Shown here in pieces: positions 1 to 6,395 of a DNA stretch of 11,932 nt. The position numbers and the translations under genes were made by a program. Each line of letters opens with the position of its first letter. The stretch's first letter is position 1. The notes under the pieces were generated by a model. The model was not told the origin of the DNA, searched no databases, and worked only from the letters and a program-made list of their open reading frames with translations. Source of the stretch: Elusimicrobia bacterium CG03_land_8_20_14_0_80_50_18 (GTDB lineage: Bacteria; CG03); the NCBI GenBank assembly GCA_002780705.1, contig PEUP01000068.1, positions 627 through 12,558 on the forward strand, in the 5' to 3' direction.

Positions 1-2
1 CG

Positions 3-1049
3 CGTAAGCCCTATATCAATTTGGAAGAGCCCGATAAAAGACAAGCGGCTATTGAGGATCCGAGAGGATTTTTAAACAACTTTCCCGACGGGGTAATTCT
101 TGATGAAATACAGCGGGCGCCCGAACTGCCGTCATACATTCAATCCATAGTTGATTCTTCCGGTAAAAATGGGATGTTTGTCCTCACGGGAAGCCAGCAA
201 TTTGAAATCACGCATTCCATAAGTCAGTCTCTCGCGGGCAGGACGGCTGTTATTAAACTGCTCCCTTTCAGTTTAAAAGAGATTAAAAGTTTTTGCGGAA
301 AGAAGTCCCTAAACGACTTATTGCTATGCGGTTTTTATCCGCGGATTTACCATGAAAATCTTGACCCCCACAATTTTTATTTGAATTATTTTGACACTTA
401 TGTTCAGCGCGACATAAGACAATTGAGCCAGATAGACAATCTCCATGTATTTGAAAAATTTGTCAGATTGCTCGCCGGCAGAACCGGACAACTCTTAAAT
501 TATAACAACCTCGGCAATGACCTCGGCGTGTCTCAGCCGACCGTTCGTAAATGGGTGTCCTTATTAGAGGCGGGTTTCGTTATTTATATTCTGCCGCCTT
601 TTCACAGAAATATCAGCAAGCGTCTTATAAAAACTCCCAAAGTGTATTTCCATGATGTCGGCTTCCTGTGTTTCCTGCTGGGAATAGAAAACACAAAGCA
701 GCTCAAATCTCACCCTTTGAGAGGAAACATATTTGAGAACTTTGTGATAATTGAATTTCTTAAAAGCCGTTTCAATCAGGCAAAAGCGGGCAATTTGTAT
801 TTTTTCCGGGATAGAACGGGAAATGAAATAGACATTGTCGCCGAGGCGGGAAACTCGCTGATTCCTGTTGAAATAAAATCCGCGCAGACATGGTCTAAAG
901 ATTTTTATAAGGGAATCGACTTTTTTAAGGATGTATTCGGAAATTCCGTCAAAAAATCATTCGTGATATACGGCGGAAACGAAAAATTCACCCGCTCTCA
1001 CACAACATTTCTGCCATGGAAACATCTCGTTTCAGGCAGAATATTTTAA
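3..1049 (+). CDS. AAA family ATPase with DUF4143-type C-terminal domain (5' end missing)
   Basis: The reading frame is open to the left edge of the window, so the true start and the Walker A loop lie upstream; the TTG at 21 is not a credible start. Visible parts, numbered from base 21, are a Walker B (VILDEIQ, residues 25-31), a sensor-1-like strand (FVLTGSQQ, 53-60), a conserved SLAGR arginine motif (70-74), a winged-helix-like stretch (about 159-190) and a C-terminal PD-(D/E)XK-like core (GNEIDIV, 267-273, then PVEIKS, 282-287). This is the layout of the AAA_14/DUF4143 proteins, which are common accessory ATPases; their substrate is generally unknown and some have been proposed to be toxin-antitoxin-like or DNA-acting. 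About 40-50 N-terminal residues are probably missing. The gene converges on trxA with 9 bp between stops, and its codons are visibly more AT-rich than those of most neighbours, which fits later acquisition. Family assignment is firm; function is not. Confidence 0.88.
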   Translation, partial: RKPYINLEEPDKRQAAIEDPRGFLNNFPDGVILDEIQRAPELPSYIQSIVDSSGKNGMFVLTGSQQFEITHSISQSLAGRTAVIKLLPFSLKEIKSFCGKKSLNDLLLCGFYPRIYHENLDPHNFYLNYFDTYVQRDIRQLSQIDNLHVFEKFVRLLAGRTGQLLNYNNLGNDLGVSQPTVRKWVSLLEAGFVIYILPPFHRNISKRLIKTPKVYFHDVGFLCFLLGIENTKQLKSHPLRGNIFENFVIIEFLKSRFNQAKAGNLYFFRDRTGNEIDIVAEAGNSLIPVEIKSAQTWSKDFYKGIDFFKDVFGNSVKKSFVIYGGNEKFTRSHTTFLPWKHLVSGRIF

Positions 1050-1058
1050 AAATTCCAC

Positions 1059-1373
1059 TTATAAAAGCGAATCCATTTTGGCTTTCAGAGTTCCTTTGGG
1101 AACGGCTCCTATGATCTGGTCGGCTAAATCGCCGCTCTTGAAAAAACCTATAAACGGTATGCTGCTGACACGGTATTTCGCGGCGGTCTGTCCGGCGTCA
1201 TCAACATTGAGTCTGCAGACCTTGACCCTGCCCTCATATTCGGAGGAAAGCTCCTCTATCGCCGGCTCTATCATCTTACAGGGCCCGCACCAGTCAGCGT
1301 AAAAATCCACCAGAACCGGGAGCTCCGATTTGATGACTTCCTGTTCAAAATTAGAATCGTTTAAAATAACCAT
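1059..1373 (-). CDS. trxA: Thioredoxin
   Basis: This 104-residue protein is a full-length single-domain thioredoxin, a cytoplasmic disulfide reductase that is recharged by thioredoxin reductase. It has the active site WCGPC with redox cysteines C29 and C32, the buried acid D23 in VDFYADWC, and the cis-proline P73 in the SIPF loop. There is no signal peptide or membrane segment. The ATG is well supported because a strong purine-rich ribosome site lies 7 bases upstream and the protein begins at the usual place for the family. It lies 110 bp downstream of recR on the same strand and could be read through from dnaX-recR or from its own promoter; I could not identify a convincing one. The C53 outside the active site is an extra cysteine that some thioredoxins carry. 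Confidence 0.97.
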   Translation of the reverse strand: MVILNDSNFEQEVIKSELPVLVDFYADWCGPCKMIEPAIEELSSEYEGRVKVCRLNVDDAGQTAAKYRVSSIPFIGFFKSGDLADQIIGAVPKGTLKAKMDSLL

Positions 1374-1380
1374 AGCGTTT

Positions 1381-1387
1381 CCCCCCT
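1381..1387 (-). promoter_or_regulatory. Ribosome binding site of trxA
   Basis: On the minus strand the sequence AGGGGGG ends 7 bases before the trxA ATG. It is a strong Shine-Dalgarno element and shows that this organism does use such sites for some genes, in contrast to dnaX, ybgC and the phosphate transporter in the same window. Confidence 0.8.
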
Positions 1388-1423
1388 AATCAAAATTCCA
1401 AAAAACATCATTTAATCTTCAAG

Positions 1424-1451
1424 CCTTTCGATGCGCCCCATGCGCGAAAGG
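1424..1451. other. Inverted repeat between recR and trxA
   Basis: CCTTTC pairs with GAAAGG, and inside this GCGC pairs with GCGC around a five-base loop, leaving a three-base bulge (GAT on the + strand). The hairpin sits in the 110-bp gap after the recR stop. It has no T-run on either side, so it is not a standard intrinsic terminator. It could be an mRNA-stability or attenuation element between recR and trxA, or chance. Apart from this hairpin and the trxA ribosome site I see nothing definite in the gap. Confidence 0.35.
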
Positions 1452-1483
1452 GTTCAGCTTTAAGCGCGGCCAGCAGCCGGGCC

Positions 1484-2089
1484 TCACTCAAAAGAACGCC
1501 TCCCGTCCAGCGCCTCTTTGAGCGTGTGGGCATTGACATAGATGATTTCCGAACCCTCTGAAAGCCCGTGGGCCGGATGGCTGATTTTAACATTAGCGAA
1601 GCGGCGCGCTATCTCATTGTATATATATCTGGCGGTGGCGATGCCTTTTCTGTTGAGATTTGTCGCGAGAATAACCTCTTCCACAGCGCCGCCCTCAAGC
1701 CTTTTAAAGAGGCCGTCTATATTCAGATTTTCAGGCAGAATCTTGTTGAGGGGGTCTATTCTCCCGCCGAGTATGTGGTACTTGCCGTTAAATCCGGCCT
1801 CTTCCACGGAGCTGACATCCATCACTTCCTCAACGACGCAGATTATAGCGGCATTCCTTTCCTTATCCGAGCATATATCGCAGATTTCCTCAGATGAATA
1901 GTTGCCGCAGACGGAACAGACCCTGATGGACCCTTCGGCCTCCCTGAGCTCTTCAAGCAGTTTTTTTCTTGATTCGGGGGGAAGTTTTATAAAATCCGAG
2001 GCCAATTTGGCCGCATATTTAGGGGTAACCGAGGGGAGGGTGTAAAAAGCCTCTTTGAGCCTTTCCAGGCAGAAATAAAAATTACTCAT
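1484..2089 (-). CDS. recR: Recombination mediator protein RecR (divergent)
   Basis: RecR works with RecO, and often RecF, to load RecA on SSB-coated single-stranded DNA during gap repair. From the ATG at 2089 the protein is 201 residues, a normal length. The order of domains fits: a helix-hairpin-helix-like start (residues about 17-33), a four-cysteine zinc finger (C58, C61, C70, C73), a Toprim domain beginning ICVVEE (83-88) with YHILGG (104-109) and ILATN (140-144), and a C-terminal segment ending in LDGRR. The ATG at 2089 is preferred over the upstream in-frame start at 2110 because it has a Shine-Dalgarno at the right spacing and matches family N-termini. It overlaps the dnaX stop by 8 bp, so translation is probably coupled; dnaX-recR pairing is a common bacterial arrangement. 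Several usually conserved residues are altered: the hairpin reads LPSVTPK rather than the usual LPGxGPK, and the Toprim EGE reads KGI. Confidence 0.93.
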   Translation of the reverse strand: MSNFYFCLERLKEAFYTLPSVTPKYAAKLASDFIKLPPESRKKLLEELREAEGSIRVCSVCGNYSSEEICDICSDKERNAAIICVVEEVMDVSSVEEAGFNGKYHILGGRIDPLNKILPENLNIDGLFKRLEGGAVEEVILATNLNRKGIATARYIYNEIARRFANVKISHPAHGLSEGSEIIYVNAHTLKEALDGRRSFE

Positions 2090-3614
2090 CCTCTTTGCCT
2101 TCCAGCTCACCGCCGGCCAGGCTGTGCAATTTCGCTATAATGGGCTCCTCTATTTCCAGCTGCCTGGCCTCGGTGAGCTTTTTTTCCGGGTCATCTTCCG
2201 GCGTTTTCTTTTCGTCCATTACAACGGTCACATCTATGGCCATTCCTTTGTGTCCCGCCGCGGCGAGCGTCTCTTCCATGACCTCACTGTTGGCCAAAAG
2301 GCGTTTCGCATGCGCCTCGTTCTCTCCGGAAAAACGGCAGCTGAGTTTTCTGCCGTCAACAATGACCTCTTCGGCAAAATCAAATATTTTTCCCGCGGGG
2401 CCGCATTCCTTTTTCAGAAGTTTCACCAGCTCCGAGGCGCCCTTGTCAGAGGGAGGCGTAGCGGCTGGCGATGGACGGGGCGCGGCGGCGGGCGTTTTTA
2501 CACTCTCAGCGGGCGGAGACTGAGAAACGGCGCCGGATGAGGACGCCAGTTCAATGAGGTCGCCGATAGGCACAAAATCCGATGTTATTTTATAAAAGGC
2601 CAGCTCCAGCAGGATTTTAGGATATTCCGACCATTTCATTTTCTGCTCGGCGGAGCACAGGACTTCCAGCATCCAGTAAACCCGGTCCGGATCTGTAAAA
2701 CCTTCATGCGCATGCCCGCTCAGGAGCTCCGCCAAAACCCTGCGCAAAGCCGTTATGAGCTGCCTCGTAAACTGCTGGAGGCTGAAGCCCTTGCTGTAGA
2801 TATCCCCTATCAGAGCGAAGGCCGCCTTCGTGTCTCCGGAGGCCACCGCCGCAAGAGTTTCTTTGATCTTCGCGCTTTCCACAAGGCCGAGGATAAATTC
2901 CACATCTTCTCTTTCCACCGTTTTGCCGGACGCCGACGATATCACCTGCTCGAGAACGCTTTCGGCATCCCTTATAGAACCGGCCGCCTCCTCGCATATA
3001 GCTTCCAGGGCATTGTCGGAAACGGGCACTTTCTCAGCGACGCATATCTTTTTGAGAACAGTCATCACCTCATCCGGATTCACAAGAGCGAATTTAAAAT
3101 GCTGGCATCTTGAAAGTATCGTCACGGGAAGTTTTTCCGGCTCGGTCGTGGCAAGAACGAAAATAATATAGGGCGGCGGCTCTTCCAGCGTTTTCAGAAA
3201 AGCGTTGAAGGCGTCTTTTGTTATCTGGTGCGCCTCGTCAATCACATACACTTTATAGCGCGAAGAGGACGGGGCAAAAGCGGCGTTCTCGCGAAGCTCC
3301 TTTATGTTATCAATGCCTCTGTTGGAGGCGGCATCAATCTCTATGATATCCATTGAGTTGCCGGACTGGATAGCCCTGCAGGAATCGCATTTGTTGCAGG
3401 GTTCGGGAGACGGATACTCCGCGCAGTTGACCGCCTTGGCAAGTATCCGCGCGGCCGTTGTCTTCCCCACGCCCCGGGGGCCGGAGAAGACATAGGCTTG
3501 CGCCAGCTTTTCTTTGACTATGGCGTTTCCGAGCGTCACCGTGACCTGGCCCTGGCCTATGATCTCTGAGAATTTGGCCGGGCGGTATTTTCTGGCGATA
3601 ACTAAATGTGACAT
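2082..3614 (-). CDS. dnaX: DNA polymerase III subunit gamma/tau
   Basis: This is the ATPase subunit of the clamp loader, which opens and loads the beta sliding clamp and ties the loader to the polymerase. The 510-residue protein starts with the family hallmark ARKYRP. It has a Walker A GPRGVGKT (45-52), a zinc module with C64, C73, C76 and C79, Walker B VIDEAH (124-129), the stretch LATTEPEKLP with SRC (168-170, arginine finger) and a GSIRDAES sensor-2 region (212-219). The AAA core and collar run to about residue 355. A Pro/Ala/Ser-rich linker (about 360-392) leads to a C-terminal region of about 115 residues that resembles a short tau tail. The ATG at 3614 is certain from homology and is preceded by a consensus promoter at leaderless distance rather than by a ribosome site. 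A run of seven A residues occurs in the coding strand near the 3' end. Confidence 0.98.
   Translation of the reverse strand: MSHLVIARKYRPAKFSEIIGQGQVTVTLGNAIVKEKLAQAYVFSGPRGVGKTTAARILAKAVNCAEYPSPEPCNKCDSCRAIQSGNSMDIIEIDAASNRGIDNIKELRENAAFAPSSSRYKVYVIDEAHQITKDAFNAFLKTLEEPPPYIIFVLATTEPEKLPVTILSRCQHFKFALVNPDEVMTVLKKICVAEKVPVSDNALEAICEEAAGSIRDAESVLEQVISSASGKTVEREDVEFILGLVESAKIKETLAAVASGDTKAAFALIGDIYSKGFSLQQFTRQLITALRRVLAELLSGHAHEGFTDPDRVYWMLEVLCSAEQKMKWSEYPKILLELAFYKITSDFVPIGDLIELASSSGAVSQSPPAESVKTPAAAPRPSPAATPPSDKGASELVKLLKKECGPAGKIFDFAEEVIVDGRKLSCRFSGENEAHAKRLLANSEVMEETLAAAGHKGMAIDVTVVMDEKKTPEDDPEKKLTEARQLEIEEPIIAKLHSLAGGELEGKEDE
2098..2103 (-). promoter_or_regulatory. Ribosome binding site of recR inside the dnaX end
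   Basis: GGAAGG on the minus strand lies 8 bases before the ATG at 2089, inside the last codons of dnaX. It decides the recR start in favour of 2089. The dnaX TAA and the recR ATG share the bases ATGAGTAA, which is the arrangement expected for translational coupling. Confidence 0.65.
2179..2185 (-). other. Possible slippery heptamer A-AAA-AAG region near the end of dnaX
   Basis: The coding strand reads GAA AAA AAG at codons 477-479, which contains the A AAA AAG heptamer in the frame used for programmed -1 frameshifting in Escherichia coli dnaX. Here a -1 slip would replace the last 31 residues by a 23-residue tail and end within the gene, so it would not separate a gamma from a tau form by removing a domain. 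I see no clear stem-loop just downstream, so this is recorded as a sequence feature only. Confidence 0.25.
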
Positions 3615-3619
3615 GCTGT

Positions 3620-3648
3620 ATTCTAATTTAATTGAAAAACGATGTCAA
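3620..3648 (-). promoter_or_regulatory. Sigma-70-type promoter of dnaX, leaderless geometry
   Basis: The minus strand has a perfect -35 TTGACA (3648-3643), a 17-bp spacer, and -10 TAGAAT (3625-3620, 5 of 6 matches). Only five bases separate the -10 from the dnaX ATG, and the sixth base is the A of ATG, so the predicted transcription start coincides with the start codon. No Shine-Dalgarno is present. The promoter lies in the 43-bp gap after the ybgC stop; no terminator is seen there, so readthrough from ybgC is also possible. Confidence 0.8.
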
Positions 3649-3657
3649 AACCATCTT

Positions 3658-4032
3658 TCAATTTTTCCTCATTTCCGCCGGCAGCCGCGTCGGCTTCATG
3701 TCCTTTCCCACACACACCATCATGGTTTTTCCTCTGACAATAGTTCGCCGCGTCTCCTTCTCCGTTATTTCGTAGAGCAGTTCTATTGACGCTCCGGTCA
3801 TTTTACCGGCTTTCACCTCGACGCTTATCGTCTCGCCGTAACGGGCGGGGCTTACATAGTCTATTTCGGCGCGGCGAACCATAAAAAATATCCCCCTCTC
3901 CATCAACTTGCTGATGTCGGCGCCCATCTCCCTGAGGAATTCCGTGCGCGCGCGCTCAAAGTAGGTGAGATAGTTCGCGTAATAAACAACGCCGCCGCAG
4001 TCCGTGTCCTGATAATAGACTTTAATTTCCAC
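3658..4032 (-). CDS. ybgC: YbgC/4-hydroxybenzoyl-CoA-type acyl-CoA thioesterase
   Basis: This is a small hotdog-fold thioesterase expected to hydrolyse acyl-CoA in the cytoplasm. In proteobacteria ybgC is linked to the Tol-Pal envelope system, but no tol genes are seen here. Starting at the GTG at 4032 the protein has 124 residues. The signature VYYQDTDCGG followed by VVYYANYL has the catalytic Asp of the DTD motif, and YFERARTEFL follows, all typical. The family's common His in VYHANY is Tyr here. An in-frame GTG at 4068 would add 12 residues, but neither start has a ribosome site. I prefer 4032 because a TATAAT box lies 6 bases upstream and the protein then begins just before the first family strand; the longer start would place the -10 box inside the gene. 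It is divergent from the Na+/Pi transporter and lies just upstream of dnaX on the same strand. Confidence 0.9.
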   Translation of the reverse strand: MEIKVYYQDTDCGGVVYYANYLTYFERARTEFLREMGADISKLMERGIFFMVRRAEIDYVSPARYGETISVEVKAGKMTGASIELLYEITEKETRRTIVRGKTMMVCVGKDMKPTRLPAEMRKN

Positions 4033-4038
4033 GAACTG

Positions 4039-4068
4039 ATTATACAATATATTCCGGCGCCGTGCCAC
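4039..4068 (-). promoter_or_regulatory. Promoter of ybgC, leaderless geometry
   Basis: On the minus strand a perfect TATAAT (4044-4039) is preceded, after 18 bp, by GTGGCA (4068-4063, four of six matches to TTGACA). Six bases separate the -10 from the GTG at 4032, so the predicted start of transcription is the G of that codon. The weaker -35 and the choice among GTG starts make this less certain than the dnaX promoter. Confidence 0.6.
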
Positions 4069-4078
4069 AGAAATATCG

Positions 4079-4108
4079 TTGACAACGGGAAATCTTTTAA
4101 ATTACAAT
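4079..4108 (+). promoter_or_regulatory. Promoter of the Na+/Pi cotransporter, leaderless geometry
   Basis: A perfect -35 TTGACA (4079-4084), an 18-bp spacer and TACAAT (4103-4108, 5 of 6) lie directly before the gene. Five bases (CCGGC) separate the -10 from the ATG at 4114, so the predicted first transcribed base is the A of ATG. There is no Shine-Dalgarno. This promoter is back to back with that of ybgC, the two -35 boxes being 10 bp apart, so one bound regulator could affect both. I could not recognise a Pho box. Confidence 0.75.
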
Positions 4109-4113
4109 CCGGC

Positions 4114-5793
4114 ATGACCATTGAAATGCTGTTTATGGCGACGGGCGGGCTTGGGTTTTTCTTTTTCGGTATGGAGCTGCTGTCGGATGGCCTGAAAAAG
4201 GTTTCCGGAGAAAAACTTAAATCATTCTTACACAGCGCAACCAAAGTGCCGGTGATAGGCGTTATCGCCGGGGCAACTGTAACCTGTTTAATACAATCTT
4301 CCAGCGCGACTTCCGTTATGACGGTGGGTTTCGTAAACGCCGGCCTGCTCTCTCTACGCCAGGCAATACCCGTTATTATGGGAGCCAATATCGGCACCAC
4401 CTTCACCGCCTGGCTGGTGTCCTCAATGTCAGTATTCAAAGTTACCGACTATTCGCTGCCGGCGATAGGAATAGGTTTCCTTTTGACAAAAGCGGGGAAA
4501 ACCCGCAGGAGCAGATCGGCCGGTCAGGTAATTCTGGGCTTTGGGCTTCTGTTCACGGGGCTTTCATTCATGAAAGACGCCTTTATACCTCTAAAAAACA
4601 GCAGTGCCACAATCCGCATATTTGCCGAATTGGGGCAGAAGCCCGTATTAGGCGTCATGGTCGGAATAATTTTTACGGTTCTGTTGCAAAGCTCAAGCGC
4701 CACAATTGCCATTGTTCAGATGCTGGCTTTTAACGGGGTCTTAAGTTTTCCCGCCGCGATCGCGATTGTCCTGGGAGATAATGTGGGAACGACAATAACC
4801 GCTCAGATGGCGGCGGTGAACACAACTATCGCGGCGAAAAGAACAGCGATGGCGCACAGTATGTTTAATGTGCTGGGGACGGCTTACATGATGATTTTTC
4901 TGCATACCGGAATTTATGAAAATGCTGTGTATTTACTTGTGCCCGGGGAAATATCTTCCGCAAACATAATGCTCCATATCGCGGTGGCGCACAGCCTGTT
5001 TAATGTCGTGAATACAATGGTATTTCTGCCCCTGACAGAGTGGCTTGAAAAAATCAGCGTGCTTCTGGTGCCGGAAAAAGAAGGCGCGGTAAAGGTCGGC
5101 ACCCAGTATCTTGAAAAACATCTCCTTGAAACACCGGGGATAGCGCTGGAATTGGTAAAAAAGGAAACAGTATATATGCTCAGTTTGGCGGCGGAATCTG
5201 TTTCACTGGCTTTTGAAAGTTTTATAAAAAACGATTTGAGCAATGTAAAAAAAACCGCAAAACTGGAAGACGCGGTTGACAATCTGCAATCGGAGATCAC
5301 CCAGTATATCGTTGAACTCTCCGGTAAAGGCCTCTCTGAGGATAAAACCGGACAGCTGCCTGTTCTGATTCACATTGTCAACGACATAGAGAGAATCGGC
5401 GACTATTCAGAAAATATCGTTGAACTTGCTGAAAGAAAAATTGAAGAAAAGCTCCCCTTAACCGCCAGGGCGCTGACGGCGTTAAATCTTATGTGGGCAG
5501 AATTAAATGTCATGATGATAGAAACCGGAGACCTGATGGCCGGGCGCAATAACTCCACTGCGGAAAAAATACTGGCGCATGAAGAAAAGATAAACCGTTT
5601 TCAGGCCGACCTGAAAAAAGGGCATGTTGACAGATTAAACAGGCGCGAGTGCAACCTGAAGTCAAGCGTGGTGTTTCTTGATCTTGTGGACAATCTGGAA
5701 AAAATAGGAGATCATCTGTCAAATATCGCGCAGGGTATCGCTGGCGGTATGATCTGGCGGGACCGGAAACATCAATCGCCGGATAGACCGTAA
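4114..5793 (+). CDS. Na+/phosphate cotransporter (NptA/YjbB type) with PhoU-like C-terminal domain
   Basis: This 559-residue inner-membrane protein belongs to the SLC34-like Na/Pi cotransporter family. Its two inverted transport repeats are marked by QSSSAT at residues 61-66 and 192-197, each followed by hydrophobic helices and by GANIGTT (90-96) and GDNVGTT (221-227). About eight or more membrane segments lie between residues 5 and 315. The soluble C-terminus (about 345-545) is helical and PhoU-like, with metal-binding-type repeats VNDIERIGDYSENI (422-435) and VDNLEKIGDHLSNI (525-538). In other bacteria such proteins move phosphate with sodium, and the YjbB type can export it; the direction here cannot be told from sequence. 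The gene stands alone on its strand, starts next to its own promoter and converges on recO with 2 bp between stops. No pst or phoBR genes are nearby. The ATG at 4114 fits the first membrane helix. Confidence 0.95.
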   Translation: MTIEMLFMATGGLGFFFFGMELLSDGLKKVSGEKLKSFLHSATKVPVIGVIAGATVTCLIQSSSATSVMTVGFVNAGLLSLRQAIPVIMGANIGTTFTAWLVSSMSVFKVTDYSLPAIGIGFLLTKAGKTRRSRSAGQVILGFGLLFTGLSFMKDAFIPLKNSSATIRIFAELGQKPVLGVMVGIIFTVLLQSSSATIAIVQMLAFNGVLSFPAAIAIVLGDNVGTTITAQMAAVNTTIAAKRTAMAHSMFNVLGTAYMMIFLHTGIYENAVYLLVPGEISSANIMLHIAVAHSLFNVVNTMVFLPLTEWLEKISVLLVPEKEGAVKVGTQYLEKHLLETPGIALELVKKETVYMLSLAAESVSLAFESFIKNDLSNVKKTAKLEDAVDNLQSEITQYIVELSGKGLSEDKTGQLPVLIHIVNDIERIGDYSENIVELAERKIEEKLPLTARALTALNLMWAELNVMMIETGDLMAGRNNSTAEKILAHEEKINRFQADLKKGHVDRLNRRECNLKSSVVFLDLVDNLEKIGDHLSNIAQGIAGGMIWRDRKHQSPDRP

Positions 5794-5795
5794 AA

Positions 5796-6395
5796 TTACA
5801 CGCCGCCCCGACTCTGATTTCTGAAAAAATCATAACTTTTCAGAGGCCCGCCTATGAAATTCTGTATGAAATCCATTTCCCTTTTCAGGAGTCTCGCCAG
5901 CGCCTCCAGCGAGCTTTTTTCAAGATTTTTCTCAAAACCGTTCTCCAGCGCCGAGAGGAGCATCTTGTCGGAGAAATCCAGAAAACCGCCCTGATAGATG
6001 AGGCGCGCCAGATAGGCATAGACCTTCCTGATTCTGAAGGGCCTGAGGCACCAGACGAGCCATTTGAAGAGGCCCCGTTCGGGGTCATGCGCGGGCACGA
6101 GCTCGTTAGTGGCGTCAAGAACGAGCTCTCTGGCGGCAAAATCCATAACGCTTTTCTCCTTCGGCGAATAGAGCATTTCCCAGCCGGTAATCGTGTAAAA
6201 AGAATTCCTTTTCAGAAAGCTCAATTCAAGGATGTTGCCGCCTTCAAAAGCGCCGCCCCAGTGATTGACCGGCTTTCCATAGCCGGAGACAGCCGTCACA
6301 AGCTTCCCGTATTGTTCGGTGAAAACCACCACTCTGTTTTTATTATCGCAGACAGGCCTGTTATCCAGTATCACCGCTTTTGACTTAGCGATCAT
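5796..6395 (-). CDS. recO: DNA repair protein RecO
   Basis: RecO binds single-stranded DNA and SSB, anneals complementary strands and acts with RecR to load RecA. The 199-residue protein begins with the family OB-fold signature: KAVILDNRPV (6-15), RVVVFTEQYGKL (21-32) and GGAFEGGNILELSF (47-60). The rest is helical, as in the RecO C-terminal domain, and ends at residue 199, shorter than the usual 230-250 residues. The four-cysteine zinc module of some RecO proteins is absent, as it is also in Escherichia coli. The ATG overlaps the stop of the upstream CNNM/CBS gene by 4 bp (ATGA), so translation is probably coupled, and it is the last gene of the operon. The identification rests on the N-terminal domain; the C-terminal half is weakly conserved. 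Confidence 0.9.
   Translation of the reverse strand: MIAKSKAVILDNRPVCDNKNRVVVFTEQYGKLVTAVSGYGKPVNHWGGAFEGGNILELSFLKRNSFYTITGWEMLYSPKEKSVMDFAARELVLDATNELVPAHDPERGLFKWLVWCLRPFRIRKVYAYLARLIYQGGFLDFSDKMLLSALENGFEKNLEKSSLEALARLLKREMDFIQNFIGGPLKSYDFFRNQSRGGV

Noticed and set aside
1050..1058. Possible terminator between the ATPase gene and trxA
   Set aside because: The 9-bp convergent gap contains no inverted repeat or T-run.
1408..1593. Small minus-strand frame (61 codons) overlapping the recR 3' end, considered as a frameshifted RecR tail
   Set aside because: RecR already has its normal LDGRR end in its own frame at a normal length; the alternative frame adds nothing homologous.
1568..1897. 109-codon frame on the + strand opposite recR
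   Set aside because: It is antisense to conserved RecR Toprim codons and has no domain or ribosome site.
2095..2540. Two overlapping + strand frames opposite the dnaX linker and tail
   Set aside because: Both arise from the Pro/Ala/Ser-rich, GC-biased linker codons; low-complexity composition and no start signals.
3903..4439. 178-codon frame on the - strand spanning the ybgC start, the divergent promoters and the transporter 5' end
   Set aside because: It crosses two well-supported promoters and two real genes in the wrong frame, and its sequence resembles no known protein.
5794..5795. Possible bidirectional terminator between the transporter and recO
   Set aside because: Only 2 bp separate the stops, and I found no convincing hairpin plus T-run in the flanking codons.
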